From positions 3,232,501 to 3,296,500 of the forward strand of contig BSBM01001026.1 of assembly GCA_027924585.1 (NCBI GenBank): a DNA stretch of 64,000 nucleotides, read 5' to 3'. The notes beneath the pieces are model-generated. The model searched no databases. It saw only the letters and a list, made by a program, of their open reading frames with translations, and had not been told where the DNA came from. Shown one piece after another: positions 1 to 12,627 of the stretch. The stretch comes from Larix kaempferi (lineage: Eukaryota; Streptophyta; Pinopsida; Pinales; Pinaceae). The position numbers and the translations under genes are program-made. Numbering within the stretch: the first letter of the stretch is position 1; every line of letters starts with the position of its first letter.

Positions 1-3000
1 CAGTCCTCTTGAGTATTCTTTTCTTCACTTTTCCCTTTAATGTGCAACACTGAATTTCATATGTATAATCTGTCAACACAAAATGGATAGCAAGCTCATT
101 AGTATCGCTGCTCTAGAATTGTAAACATATTTCATAACATTCACTATCCAACATTGAAACACCACGAATGCGTCCATTCCCTTAGGGTGCAATCAATATT
201 GGCATCCCTAACATAACTCAGCAACAAAAAGGTGTGCACTCCTTACTGATGTGAACTATGTAGGTCCTAATCATACTTCAAGCAGTTTGCCATAATGAAA
301 ATAAAATCAAACATGCTCTGCAGATTAACTCCAATAATTAGACATGCATGCATGTATATATATATCAGCCAAAGTTTATAGAACACTTATCCATTTTTCA
401 GATGTTATTTCTCTTCTTTAATGAGGAATGGAGGCTCCTTCTCTGAGTTGACAGTCCCTCGGTTTGCCATCCCAATTCCTTTTGATGTTACATCATTCTC
501 ATATGTCTTACTGACATAATCTTTAACATCTCATCATATTGCTTACCAATCATGCAGTGCAGATGAGACATTAATAATGTCTTATGGCGTTTCATCTGAA
601 ACCCAATTTAAAATCATGGAATCTCTTTCCATGAAGTTTGGCTTCTGTAGGCCCAGTCTCATGGTCTTACTGCAATGTGTCTTCCTGGCGCACTTATTGA
701 ACAGCCAAACAGTTAGCAACATTTAACAATTTACAATTCAAATCCGATTGTTCCATAACCAATCCATGGCACTAATAATTAAATTCAATATGAATTTGCA
801 ACTCTGTCTACTATAGAAATTGGTTTTCTCATCCATGAGGCCATCCTCATATTGTTTGGCTCCTATAAGTGACACCACTCTTCCCGTTATGGTCTTATGC
901 CCGCTGCCATACACAAGCATCCACTTACAGCATGTCCTCTTTACAACCATGAGAACCTTCTCATAACCTTTGGCTTCTGCATACGGTAGATCCCAGTCTC
1001 TACTATGGACTTATCCTCATTGCCATATCTAAGACTTTTCTACCTGAAACTAAAACTTCAATCAGCCAAACATGTCGTGAGCATCTATGCATATTATCAT
1101 TTCATTGCCACAATAGTCACTGAAGTGATCTCAGAATTATAACACTCAATATTTCAAACACCTTCAACTGTTAACATTTGAAATGCAACAAAATATATAC
1201 ACTTCTATATATGCATCATTATCACAATAGAATTTCAAGACATAGTCACACTATCCATGCAACTTAAATAAATCGTAAATACTCATGATTTCACAGTCAT
1301 ATCATTCATACAACTCTGTCCTTCCACAGAGCATTCTAGCAGCCTATCGATCATGATTGGGCTCTTCATGCACTTACTATTCTGCATTCATGACAGCCCA
1401 TGAAATGATCCTAGAATTATCATCAATTCTTCATTTCATTCATTATTTATTTTGCAATAACCTATGCATCATCCCTGTGCATTCATACAATGCATCACAA
1501 GATTTATAAAATCTCTTAATGTACATCTACTCAATGCACATCCACTCAATGCTACCTTGCATTGTTTCATGGGTACTATGCATTCAAGCATATTATGATC
1601 GAAACATGACTATCTCACATAACTTGTATTTCCATATTCAGGACCACCAGTCCTCACTTGCTTTGGTTATTAAGCACGTAACCAACATACGCATGGCATG
1701 ATATAAATTCATATGAATGCATTGAGATTTCTAAACAATCATAGGGTGTAAGGATCATTTCCTTCACTTACCCACACCTCACCAAGCTTGGTAGGTTAAC
1801 AGTCCCAATCAGTATTCAATATCACATGCAAACTAACTCAACATATCTCAAACATAGTTGAAGATATCTTACCAAATCCTCTTTCATCATTCATGCAATT
1901 TGGCACCAATAATCATTACCTACATGGTTACCATTAACATCGCCTGATGTTACCTGATCAGTTGGCCTCTTACCAAGGCTGTTCAGTCATTTTGCCAACT
2001 TTATGATCCTAGATTTGTTGCACCATCCTTTCTGCATAAGGTTGTTGGCTTCATGCAACAACATCCTCGGCACATTTAGCCACGCTCTTGTTATCTTTGG
2101 TCCTACAACCAATACCAACATCAATAATGATTATCAACCACAATATTCCCCATTAGTGGTTCATTGCATATGCAGACTTCATTATTCTACCAATATGTAA
2201 TATCCCATTTATGCACAAGCATTTCCATATGCACTATGCAATGTTTGTTAAGATGCCATCTAGTGCATATACATCTATGTAATCCTTTACATTTTTAACA
2301 TTTTTATGCCATATGACAATTTCATAATTATAAGTATGATAACAAACAAAGGTTTAAAGAATTCTTCCCTTTTCGATCCCTCATTGTAACATGGAATTCC
2401 TCTTCCATATCATGCAATTGTAGAAATTGCTCATATTGACAACAAAATTTGTTTGTCAAAACAACCGCTGGCACTCTTCTGCACTGAATATCTCTGATAT
2501 TTGTAGACCTCATCCAAACTCTGATCATGCATCATGGTTCCCTGCTGGACAAGCTTTCCAATGCCTGTCTTCATGCTTCATTCCGACATCAGGTGCGGAA
2601 ACTGCATTTCTTTAAAAATGACAACTTTCACTCCAATTCTGCACATTTTACACAATTGCATTTTGGTCCCGAATGCCAACTTTAGCCACCTGCGGAAGAA
2701 AATCTATGAGGAATCACAAAAACTTTTATATCGGACAAAGTTATTCCATATAACAAGGAACACTCAGCAATTCACGGATTTTAATTCCGATGCACCATTC
2801 ATCTTCTATGAATTTCTGGGTTTTTACTACTTCCCACTTTTCACATTTTTCCAAAATTCCAAATTTTGGGCCAAAAATGGCTATCTCCCTAATAGTGCAT
2901 TTCTGGGAAATCTTCATCTAACGGAAACTGTCCGTCTTAATGAGAATATGAAATGTCTAGTTCAATAAAAATTTTGACTTCCACATCTAGGGTCACTTTT

Positions 3001-3394
3001 ACTTCCCACAAGATTTTCAAAATCCCGAAAAAGTGGCCCGGAACAGTGCTTTTTGGCCTTCCTGCTCACCCCGACTCCACATCCTTTGGAGTTTCGCTCA
3101 AAGATTTCAAAATTAACACTATGCCTACTTCATGGCCGCGCTTGATCAATTTCAGCTCAAACCGACCCTCTGTCAAGCCTCGGGACTTCGTCCTTCAAAA
3201 GTCACTATTATCAATTTTCTGTCAAATCAGAGTGTAATGGGCTCGGGGTCTTCACTGGTTCTTTCATCACCTCCGGCAATGGCCTCCGAGCCCCACAGGA
3301 ATCATCCCATTCTGAGCCCGGATGCTCCCTCTATCAAAAAATCAAGTTTTTTTTTTTTTCGTCCTCTGTCGTTGCGGGACGGTTCACCGATCGC

Positions 3395-4062
3395 TCCCGC
3401 AATTGCGGAGCAATTCGGCGAAGGCTCCCGCAGTTGCGGAGCCATTCGGCGAATGCTCCTGCAATTGCGGAGCCATTCGTCGAATGCTCCCGTTGTGGAA
3501 TGATTCGCCGAATGCTCCAGCAATTGCGGAGCAATTCGTCGAATGCTTCTGCAGTTGCGGAGCGATTTGGTGAATGCTCCCGCAGGTGCAGAGCCATTCG
3601 CGGAACGCTTCCGTCGCAGAGCGATTCGGCGAATGCTCTCGCAGTTGTGGAGCCATTCGCGGAACGCTTCCGTCGCGGAGCGATTCAGCAAACGCTCCCG
3701 TAGTTGCGGAGCCATTCGCGGAATTCTTCCACAGTTTCGGAACGGTTTGCCGAATACTTCCGAAATTTCGGGGCGATTTGGTGAAGTCTTCCGCAAGTTT
3801 CAGAAAGATTTCCCAAACTCTTCCGCGTTGCGGAACGATTCGCGGAACTCTTTCGCAATTGCGGAAAGGTTCGCCAAACTCTTCCGCAGTTTCAGAAGAG
3901 AATTCCTTCCACAAATTTCGGAAGAGAATTCCTTCCGCAATTTTTGGGCGGTTTGCGGAACTCTTTCGCAATTTCGGAACGATTTTCCGATCTTTTCCGC
4001 GTTGCGGAACATTTCGCGGAATCTTTCCGCAGTTTCGGGACAACTTCCATAATTCTTCCTGA
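3395..4062. repeat. GC-rich 31-bp tandem repeat array with palindromic cores (copy 1)
   Basis: Imperfect head-to-tail units of 31 bp, some shortened to about 25 bp, stand out from AT-rich surroundings. Most units carry CCGCAATTGCGG or a close variant, a perfect 12-bp palindrome; in places it grows to TTCCGCAATTGCGG plus AA. Because 31 is not a multiple of three, all frames stay open and cycle with a 31-residue period. This produces long, meaningless Arg/Ser/Asn/Cys-rich ORFs on both strands. The left part (3395-3720) is most regular, while the right part drifts to 'TTTCGGAA'-type units. In the element's own sense it lies about 0.5-1.1 kb downstream of the primer binding site. Confidence 0.9.
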
Positions 4063-4530
4063 AACAGACTTAAACAAAATTTTCGAAAAACACTTAGGAA
4101 AAATTTGAAATCCTATTTACAACAAAAATAGTATTTCAAGAAAGAAATTGCACCTCTTCATGTTAAGCATGAAACAGCAAAACAACAAAAATAGTATAAG
4201 ATGGCAGAGGTTGCCCCTCCTTTCTCTCCTCCATGGAGGAAAACAGAGAAATACAAAACTGCATGCTACAGCATTGGGGACAAATTAGAGCAAACATTCA
4301 ACCTGAAAAATAATTTTCTCGCTCCTTCCTCTATTTCATAGAATGCAATTAATGCAAGCAGCTTGCAAAAATCCCCAAACAGTCATGGAAATGATTTCCC
4401 ATTCCAACAAATAGAAGCCATGTGATCTTGAGGTTTCTTCAATGCATTTTAGTTCCAAATACAAAATGCATGTACACACAATGATTTATATCTTTGTGAA
4501 GGGCCCAACAACCGTAGTGTTGAACCTAGA

Positions 4531-4542
4531 GCTCTGATACCA
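4531..4542 (-). other. Primer binding site, tRNA-iMet type (unit 1)
   Basis: Read on the minus strand this is TGGTATCAGAGC, the 12-nt complement of the 3' end of plant initiator-Met tRNA. It lies three bases inside the LTR edge at 4546. It fixes the orientation of the element as minus. Confidence 0.9.
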
Positions 4543-4545
4543 CTT

Positions 4546-5991
4546 TGTAACGTCCCCTTCTCCCATTAAATGTGGGGAAGGAAACATTAACAACACACCG
4601 GGGCTTTTGGCAAACTTAGCCCCAATATTTTTACACATAAATACATAACAATTAAAAACTTCTGTGTGCAGATTCAACTCAATAAAACACAGCGGAATTA
4701 AACATAACAACACACATAAGCATAGATTCGCATCAGCATACTTATCTCAAGCAATCAATAGGCAGGAAATTCAATCCCCTTCTTATGCTACTTCATATCG
4801 ATTTCATTAATCATGAAGAATAACCATTCAAATAACACATTGCAGAACACAGATTGTATATAGATTAAAATCACAGAGAGCACTTATTTTGCAACGCAAT
4901 GTCCAATGACTAGCTACGTGAGAGCAACGTTCCACCCAACCATAGATCTATGTCCAGCCTGTATTCTTTCAGCTGAGAGATCACCTCCGAGCTGGGCTGT
5001 GTATCCACTAAGGACGAACTAGATGGCTCACTCATAGTCAGTGTTTCACTCAAACAACCATGCTAATCCAACACACAGTTGGGTTTTTCAAGCATGCAAT
5101 AAGAGATGGAGGAGGATGCTAGTCCACTGAGCTCAATCCTATAGCCACATACACTTCAAGCTGGACTCAGCAACGCCATCCTCTATTCATACATCCACTC
5201 TTGGATTTCTCACAGGTCTGTCACATATAACTCCAAATCCGTCACTGATTTTCTGGGTTATCCAAACTTTGTTTTCCCGTGGATTTTGGGGTAGCTATTG
5301 CTCCCAAATTCACCCCAAGGCTCATACCAATGGATCCCCCATTGGATTTCACTGTCCAATACCCATTCTGGGCGTTTTTGGCCTTCCAAAATCTTGGTTC
5401 TCTCAAAGTCAGGATTTCTGGTTTTTCTCACTGTTGGGAGCTCGTTCTTGGATGAGAAATGATGCTAGCTCCTTCCACAGTGGAATGGGGATGAAGATGA
5501 AGCAACCCCCCAAGAGGTAGAGTGCTTTGTGGCACAAGTAAACAGAGCCCATACCTACCCATACGAATTTTAGGGCTGCCCATGCTCCATCAAAGCCATG
5601 GGCTGACATCTCAACCACTTCCTTACAACAGGCATAAATGTCATTTAGGGAAGTCAATGGGTTCTCATAATGACATGTGGTAGCCTAGGGTTTAGTCCCA
5701 TAGCCCCCTCACCACTCCCTAGTGGATACACGTGGCCCCTTCTCATTCATTGCCTCCATAGCCAGTCTTGGAAATTTTATTGCATGATGTTTATTTACAT
5801 CCTATTACAATTTCCATGGCTTAAGAGCACATGGGCATCAAATATCAATGCTTGCCCTTTAAATCAAAATTCAGGCTTTCACTAGCGGGGCCTTGGACTT
5901 GAGCTCCACTCTAGGAAAACATACAACGTGTGTATACAATATTTACATTAGAATCCAATATTTCCTAAGGGTCAAAATTGGGGGTATTACA
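4546..5991 (-). repeat. LTR shared between the two array units
   Basis: This 1446-bp LTR has TG...CA ends: on the plus strand it starts TGTAACGTCCCC and ends GGGGGTATTACA. It matches 12628-14074 over its full length with scattered substitutions. A primer binding site lies at its left edge and a polypurine tract at its right. It therefore serves as 3' LTR of the complete unit to the right and 5' LTR of the partial unit to the left. The related solo LTR at 27862-35654 shares blocks such as GCAACGTTCCACCCA and CCCCCGAGCTGGGC. Confidence 0.92.
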
Positions 5992-6007
5992 TTCCCCTCC
6001 CTCTTCG
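5992..6007 (-). other. Polypurine tract of the array element
   Basis: On the minus strand this reads GAAGAGGGAGGGGAA, immediately before the 3' LTR that begins TGTAATACCCCC. It is the expected plus-strand DNA priming site and confirms the LTR boundary. Confidence 0.8.
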
Positions 6008-6108
6008 AACAACACCGTCCTCGGTGTTCCAAGACTTAGGCATATATATACAATTTACACATGTCCAAAACCTCAAAAACTTTGCAGATCTACCCTGCAT
6101 TCTGTTCT

Positions 6109-6588
6109 TTACTTTGAACTTCCAGGACTAAATCCTTTGATTTTCACAAGCTGCTCCTGCTGATTCGGATCTTCCAGCTCATCCATAAGTCTGAAAACTT
6201 TATGGCTGCTACCCTCTTGAGGTTCTCTTGTTGGGCAGTTGCGGAGGCAATGATCCCCTCCACATTTCCAACACTTCACTGGTTGCTTCATATTTACCTG
6301 CTCAATTTCCTTTGAGTTTTCCCACCTGGAGCATTTCTTAATCGGACGATTGGATGAATGCTTCTTCATTGATCGACTTTTCTTTCCCTTGCTGATTGCT
6401 CTCATAATGCTTTTTACCTCTTTCTGCAGACGAATAGAGTCCTGCAAGACCTTGTGGTTCATCTCGTTCTGCTGCCTTTGCATCTTGAGCATCTCTCCAA
6501 TATTTTCGTGGGTCTTGGAAATTGTTTGAAGAAGACTTCCAGCTAATTCTAATAGCCCTTGGTCTGCCGCCATGGTCAATGGAAACAA
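6109..6588 (-). CDS. Short nucleocapsid-like zinc-knuckle protein of the LTR element
   Basis: This 159-residue ORF has a better start at the internal Met-6 (MAADQ...). Residues 14-65 are rich in Leu, Gln, Glu and Lys and could form a coiled coil. Residues 70-90 are basic. Residues 106-118 form a zinc knuckle, CWKCGGDHCLRNC, spaced C-X2-C-X3-H-X4-C; this is one residue shorter than the classical spacing but is seen in plant retroelement Gag proteins. The family role would be binding of element RNA. The stop lies about 100 bp before the polypurine tract, an odd place for gag; normal elements have pol between. No protease or pol follows. It could be a surviving gag tail, or a C-terminal accessory ORF. 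The partial unit does not include this region. Confidence 0.55.
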   Translation of the reverse strand: MFPLTMAADQGLLELAGSLLQTISKTHENIGEMLKMQRQQNEMNHKVLQDSIRLQKEVKSIMRAISKGKKSRSMKKHSSNRPIKKCSRWENSKEIEQVNMKQPVKCWKCGGDHCLRNCPTREPQEGSSHKVFRLMDELEDPNQQEQLVKIKGFSPGSSK

Positions 6589-7369
6589 CTGACCACACTT
6601 TGCTCACTAGCAACACTTGCCTGCACTGGCTACAACCAATTGATTCAATTTCCACCTGTGAAATTCATCATTACAATTCCCGTTAGGCCAAGTATAACCC
6701 AAACATTTAACAATCAGTCAATGGTTTTTCCCTAGTTGACATGGATAGTCCATGCTTTACTCATGAGACTTCCACACTTTTTATGCTTTCCCAACATACT
6801 CATGAATTCCTTCATGTTCATCCATTCACAGTAAATTCATTAATTAGCATTCACAATTCATTTTAATCAAATAAACACACTTTTACTTTCAGTCATGCAT
6901 GCATTCAGCAATTTTCTAATTCTATAAATGCATCAATAAAAAGGAAAGAGAGAGAGAGCAGTAAGAGTTTTCTCCTCTTAGTCTTGTTCCATTCTAGAAC
7001 CCACACCACCACTGTGGTTTTCATGCTCCTGTCCTCTTTCACTTCAACGTGAATGCTTGACCTGCCCTTCTTGGCTATGACACGTAGTGTCTATGGTCTA
7101 TTCTAGACCTCTCAACCATGGAGTTCCTCCATTTGGTTGGTCTAACTTTTGGCTACTAGTACTCGCACAGTTCCATTAGCCCCATCTTTCATTACTGCTC
7201 ATGTTGAGCTCTTTAGGGTGGTTACATGTCCACATGCATCCTTAAGATGCTTCAAGGTTCTTGCTTCCAACAATACCGGCGTTGGATGTATTTACTTTAT
7301 TCCATAGGACCCTTCATTGCTTTACAAGCCTTGGATCTCCTATGGGTATAATAACGAATGTTGGGATAG

Positions 7370-7503
7370 CACGCAAGCTACTCCTCAACATCAATTAATT
7401 TTGCATGTTTGGCCAGCATACAGGCTGCTCCACAACACCAATAATCTTGCATATTTGGCCAGCACGCAGGCTGCTCCACAACACCAAATAATACATGTTC
7501 AAC
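7370..7503. repeat. 46-bp tandem repeat, about three units
   Basis: Units containing GCAGGCTGCTCCACAACACC followed by a TTGGCCAGCA block recur every 46 bp (TTGGCCAG at 7409, 7455). A single further diverged unit stands at 7748-7790. The repeat lies in the internal region of the LTR element, and no function is evident. Confidence 0.8.
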
Positions 7504-8515
7504 CCATCACTTTCTGGATTTACCAAGCAGCTTTTAGTTCTTTCAGGGTCCTTGCTTCCTGCATGACCAAGGTTTCCAACACAGAAACAATAATGCATCA
7601 GCTCACTGTTACAAGCTTTATGCTTGAAACCTTCAGTATTTCAAATAAGAAATGAATGAAGATGAATACTTATCTGTATTGTGCATTTCTTCTTTGGTCC
7701 ACAGGGTCCTGCTTTTACTTTATAAGCCTTGGGATCCTCCTGTGGACTAGGATGTTTGGCCAGCGCGCAGGCTGTTCCAAATCATCAAATAATTAATGCC
7801 CTACTAGTACATCTTCACGCCGACTGAGTTTACTAAGCATTTGGTGGTGCCCAACCAGTCCCATACCTAGTTAGCCCTCTCCATTGCCGAGCCAGCACAT
7901 ACGTCTGGGTCATCGACCAATGGAAGGTAACTGCGCCACCGACCATTACAGGTCAAGGCTCCACTACTCTGCCTTAGGCTTGCATCATCCTTTCACATGT
8001 ATCACAATCCCTCAATGCGCATAAAAATTCTTCATCCACACAAGGGTGGCACTTCCTCTCTTGTGTAAGCCGGCAGTTCCATTTATGAATTCTTTAGGTG
8101 ACTTTCTTAACTGCAGGCTATCATGGCCCCATGATACCCACTCACCCTACACAAGGGTTACCACTGCTCATACAGTCCTCTTGAGTATTCTTTTCTTCAC
8201 TTTTCCCTTTAATGTGCAGCACTGAATTTCATATGTATAATCTGTCAACACAAAATGGATAGCAAGCTCATTAGTATCGCTGCTCTAGAATTGTAAACAT
8301 ATTTAATAGAATTCACTATCCAACACTGAAACACCAGGAATGCGTCCATTCCCTTAGGGCGCAATCAATATTGGCATCCCTAACATAACTCAGCACCAGA
8401 AAGGCGTGCACTCCTTACTGATGTGAACTATGCAGGTCCTAATCATACTTCAAGCAGTTTGACATAATGGAAATAAAATCAAACATGCTCTGCATATTAA
8501 CTCCAATAATTAGAC

Positions 8516-8520
<5 letters not shown>

Positions 8521-8569
<49 letters not shown>
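8521..8569. repeat. (TA)n microsatellite
   Basis: About 24 uninterrupted TA dinucleotides. The matching site in the first array copy (about 353-363) has only about five, so the tract expanded after the copies separated. Confidence 0.98.
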
Positions 8570-8572
<3 letters not shown>

Positions 8573-11559
8573 CCAGGGTTTATAGAACACTTATCCATTT
8601 TTCAGATGTTATTTCTCTTTTTTAATGAGGAATGGAGGCTCCTTCTCTAAGTTGACAGTCCCTCGGTTTGCCATCCCAATTCCTTTTGATGTTACATCAT
8701 TCTCATATGTCTTACTGACATAATCTTTACCATCTCATCATATTGTTTACCAATCATGCAGTGCAGATGAGACATTAATAATGTCTTATGGCGTTTCATC
8801 TGAAACCCAATTTCAAATCATGGAATCTCTTCCCATAAAGTTTGGCTTATGTAGGCCCAGTCTCATGGTCTTACTGCAATGTGTCTTCCTGGCACACTTA
8901 TTGAACAGCCAAACAGTTAGCAACATTTAACAATACAATTCAAATCCGATTGTTCCATAACCAATCCATGGCACTAATAATTAAATTCAATATGAATTTG
9001 CAACTCTGTCTACTACAAAAATTGGTTTTCTCATCCATGAGGCCATCCTCATATTGTTTGGCTTCTATAAGTGACACCACTCTGCCCATTATGGTCTTAT
9101 GCCCGCTGCCATACATGAGCATCCACTTACAACATGTCCTCTTTACAACCATGAGAACCTTCTCATAACCTTTGGCTTCTGCATATGGTAGATCCCAGTC
9201 TCTACTATGGACTTATCCTCATTGCCATATCTAAGACTTTTCTACCTGAAACTAAAACTTCAATCAGCCAAACATGTCGTGAGCATCTATGCATATTATC
9301 ATTTCATTGCCACAACAGTCACTGAAGTGATCTCAGAATTATAACACTCAATAATTCAAACACCTTCAGCTGTTAACATTTGAAATGCAACAAAATATAT
9401 ACACTTCTATATATGCATCATTATCACAATAGAATTTCGAGACATAGTCACACTATCCATGCAACTTAACTAAATCGTAAATACTCATTATTTCACAGTC
9501 ATATCATTCATACAACTCTGTCCTTCCACAGAGCATTCTAGCAGCCCGTCGATCATGATTGGGCTCTTCATGCACTTACTATTCTGCATTCATGACAGCC
9601 CATGAAATGATCCTAGAATTATCATCAATTCCCCATTTCATTCATTATTTATTTTGCAATAACCTATGTATCATCCCTATGCATTCATACAATGCATCAC
9701 AAGATTTATAAACTCTCTTAATGTACATCTACTCAATGCACATCCACTCAATGCTACCTTGCATTGTTTCATGAGTACTATGCATTCAAGCATATTATGA
9801 TCGAAACATGACTATCTCACATAACTTGTATTTCCATAATCAGGACCACCAGTCCTCACTTGCTTTGGTTATTAAGCACATAACCAACATACGTATGGCA
9901 TGATATAAATTCATATGAATGCATTGAGATTTCTAAACAGTCATAGGGTATAAGGATCATTTCCTTCACTTACCCACACCTCACCAAGCTTGGTAGGTTA
10001 ACAGTCCCAATCAGTATTCAATATCACATGCAAACTAACTCAACATAGCTCAAACATAGTTGAAGAGATCTTACCAAATCCTCTTTCATCATTCATGCAA
10101 TTTGGCACCAATAATCATTACCTGCATGGTTACCATTAACATCGCCTGATGTTACCTGATCAGTTGGCCTTTTACCAAGGCTGTTCAGTCCTTTTGCCAA
10201 CTTTATGATCCTAGATTTGTTGCACCATCCTTTATGCATAAGGTTGTTGGCTTCATGCAACAACATCCTCGGCACATTTAGCCATGCTCTTGTTATCTTT
10301 GGTCCTACAACCAATAACAACATCAATAGTGATTATCAACCACAATATTCCCCATTAGTGGTTCATTGCATATGCAGACTTCATTATTCTACCAATATGC
10401 AATATCCCATTTATGCACAAGCATTTCCATATGCACTATGCAATGTTTGTTAAGATGCCATCTAGTGCATATACATCTATGTAATCCCTTACATTTTTAA
10501 CATTTTTATGCCATATGACAATTTCATAATTATAAGTATGATAACAAACAAAGGTTTAAATAATTCTTCCCTTTTCGATCCGTTATTGTAACATGGAATT
10601 CCTCTTCCATATCATGCAATTGTAGAAATTGTTCATATTGACAACAAAATTTGTTTGTCAAAACAGCCGCTGGCACTCTTCTGCACTAAATATCTATGAT
10701 ATATGTAGACCTCATCTAAAATCTGGTCATGCATCATGGTTCCCTGCTGGACAAGCTTTCCAATGCCTGTCTTCATGCTTCATTCCGACATCAGGTGCGG
10801 AAACTGCATTTATTCAAAAATGACAACTTTCACTCCAATTCTGCACATTTTACACAGTTGCATTTTGGTCCCGAATGCCAACTTTAGCCACCTGCGGAAG
10901 AAAATCTATGAGGAATCACAAAATTTTTTATATCGGGAAAAGTTAGTCCATATAACAAGGAACACTCAGCAATTCACGGATTTCAATTCCGATGCACCAT
11001 TCATCTTCTATGAATTTCTGAGTTTTTACTACTTCCCACTTTTCACATTTTTCCAAAATTCCAAATTTTGGGCCAAAAATGGCTATCTCCCAAACAGTGC
11101 ATTTCTAGGAAATCTTCGTCTAACGGAAACTGTCTGTCTTAATGAGAATATGAAATGTCTAGTTCAGTAAAATTTTTGACTTCCACATCTAGGGTCATTT
11201 TTACTGCCCACAAGCTTTTCAAAATCCCAAAAAAGTGGCCCGGAACAGTGCTTTTTGGCCTTCCTGCTCACCCTGACTCCACATCCTTTGGAGTTTGGCT
11301 CCAAGATTCTGAAGTTAACACTGTGCCTGCTTCATGGCCACGCCTGATCAATTTCATCTCAAACCGACCCTCTGTCAAGCCTCGGGACTTCGTCCTTCAA
11401 AAGTCACTATTATCCATTTTCTGTCAAATCGGAGTGTAATGGGCTCGTGGTCTTCACTGGTTCTTTCATGGCCTCCGGCAATGGCCTCCGAGCCCCACAG
11501 GAATCATCCCATTCTGAGCCCGGATGCTCCCTCTATCCAAAAATAAAGTTTTTTTTTTT

Positions 11560-12150
11560 CGCCCGCCGCCATTGCAGGACGGTTCGTCGATCGCTCCCAC
11601 AATTGCGGAGCAATTCGGTGAAGGCTCCCGCAGTTGCGGAGCCATTCGACGAATGCTCCCGCAATTGCGGAGCCATTCGGAAAATGCTCCCGTTGCGGAA
11701 CGATTTGCCGAACGCTCCCGCAATTGCGGAGCAATTCACCGAATGCTTCTGCAATCGCGGAGCGATTCGGTGAATGCTCCCGCAGTTGCGGAGCCATTCG
11801 CGGAATGCTTCCGCAAGTTCGGAACGGTTTGCCGAATGCTTCCGAAATTTCGAGGCGATTTGGTGAAGTCTTCCGCAAGTTTCGGAATGATTTCCTAAAC
11901 TCTTCCGCGTTGCGGAACGATTCGCGAAACTCTTCCGCAATTGTGGAAAGGTTCGCCGAACTCTTCCGCAGTTTCGGAAGAGAATTCCTTCCGCAAATTT
12001 CGGAAGAGAATTCCTTCCGCAATTTTGGGGCAGTTCGTGGAACTCTTCCGCAATTTCGGAACGATTTTCCGAACTTTTCCGCGTTGTGGAACGTTTCGCG
12101 GAATCTTTCCGCAGTTTTGGGACAACTTCCCGAATTCTTCCCGAAACAGA
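11560..12150. repeat. GC-rich 31-bp tandem repeat array with palindromic cores (copy 2)
   Basis: Same array as at 3395-4062 but about 120 bp shorter, close to four 31-bp units lost or gained. The CCGCAATTGCGG core is well preserved at the left end. It lies about 460-1050 nt downstream of the primer binding site at 12613 in the sense of the element, that is, in its 5' leader. Confidence 0.9.
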
Positions 12151-12612
12151 CTTAAACAAAATTTTTGAAAAACACTTAGGAAAAATTTGAAATCCTATTT
12201 ACAACAAAAACAGTATTTCAAGAAAGAAATTGCACCTCTTCATGTTAAGCATGAAACAACAAAACAAAAAAAACAGTATAAAATGGCAGAGGTTGGCCCT
12301 CCTTTCTCTCCTCCATGGAGGCAAATAGAGAAATACAAAACTGCATGCTACAGCATTGGGGACAAATTAGAGTAAGCATTCAACCTGAAAATGAATTTTC
12401 TCGCTCCTTCCTCTATTTCATAGAATGAAATCAATGCAAGCAGCTTGCAAAAATCCCCAAACAGTCATGGAAATGATTTCCCATTCCAACAAATAGAAGC
12501 CATGTGATCTTGAGGTTTCTTTAATGCATTTTAGTTCCAAATACAAAATGCATGTACACACAATGATTTATATCTTTGTGAAGGGCCCAACAACCGTAGT
12601 GTTGAACCTAGA

Positions 12613-12624
12613 GCTCTGATACCA
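12613..12624 (-). other. Primer binding site, tRNA-iMet type (unit 2)
   Basis: TGGTATCAGAGC on the minus strand, three bases from the LTR edge at 12628. It primes minus-strand DNA synthesis for the complete unit. Confidence 0.9.
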
Positions 12625-12627
12625 CTT

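Larger units (their letters stand above)
1..4545 (-). mobile_element. Partial internal region of a non-autonomous LTR retrotransposon (array unit 1)
   Basis: This stretch repeats 8173-12627 almost base for base, in the same orientation. It ends at a primer binding site next to an LTR, so it is the 5' part (minus-strand sense) of a second copy of the element whose complete internal region lies at 5992-12627. It runs off the left edge of the window. The offset between the copies changes from 8172 to 8202 through growth of a TA tract in the other copy, then to 8082 because the GC-rich palindrome array is about 120 bp longer here. No pol domain is present in any frame. ORFs inside the GC-rich array are frame artefacts of a 31-bp repeat. 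The call as part of an LTR element is firm; what the long leader does is unknown. Confidence 0.85.
8173..12627 (-). repeat. Internal-region segment duplicated with 1-4545
   Basis: This is the second copy of the segment at 1-4545, collinear and in the same orientation. It includes the palindromic array and primer binding site. By eye the copies are a few percent diverged, similar to their LTRs. Confidence 0.9.

Noticed and set aside
3302-4077. Long ORFs on both strands (up to 219 codons) in the GC-rich array
   Set aside because: All arise from a stop-free 31-bp repeat; the peptides merely cycle with a 31-residue period and match across frames.
4486-4713. 75-codon minus-strand ORF repeated at 12568-12795
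   Set aside because: It crosses the LTR edge and primer binding site; conserved only because the DNA is duplicated.
11560-12150. Regular repeats of about 31 bp suggesting a CRISPR array
   Set aside because: Units are contiguous and imperfect without unique spacers, lie inside a plant retroelement, and no cas genes are present.
11447-12168. Equivalent overlapping ORFs in the second array (up to 208 codons)
   Set aside because: Same repeat artefact as in the first array.
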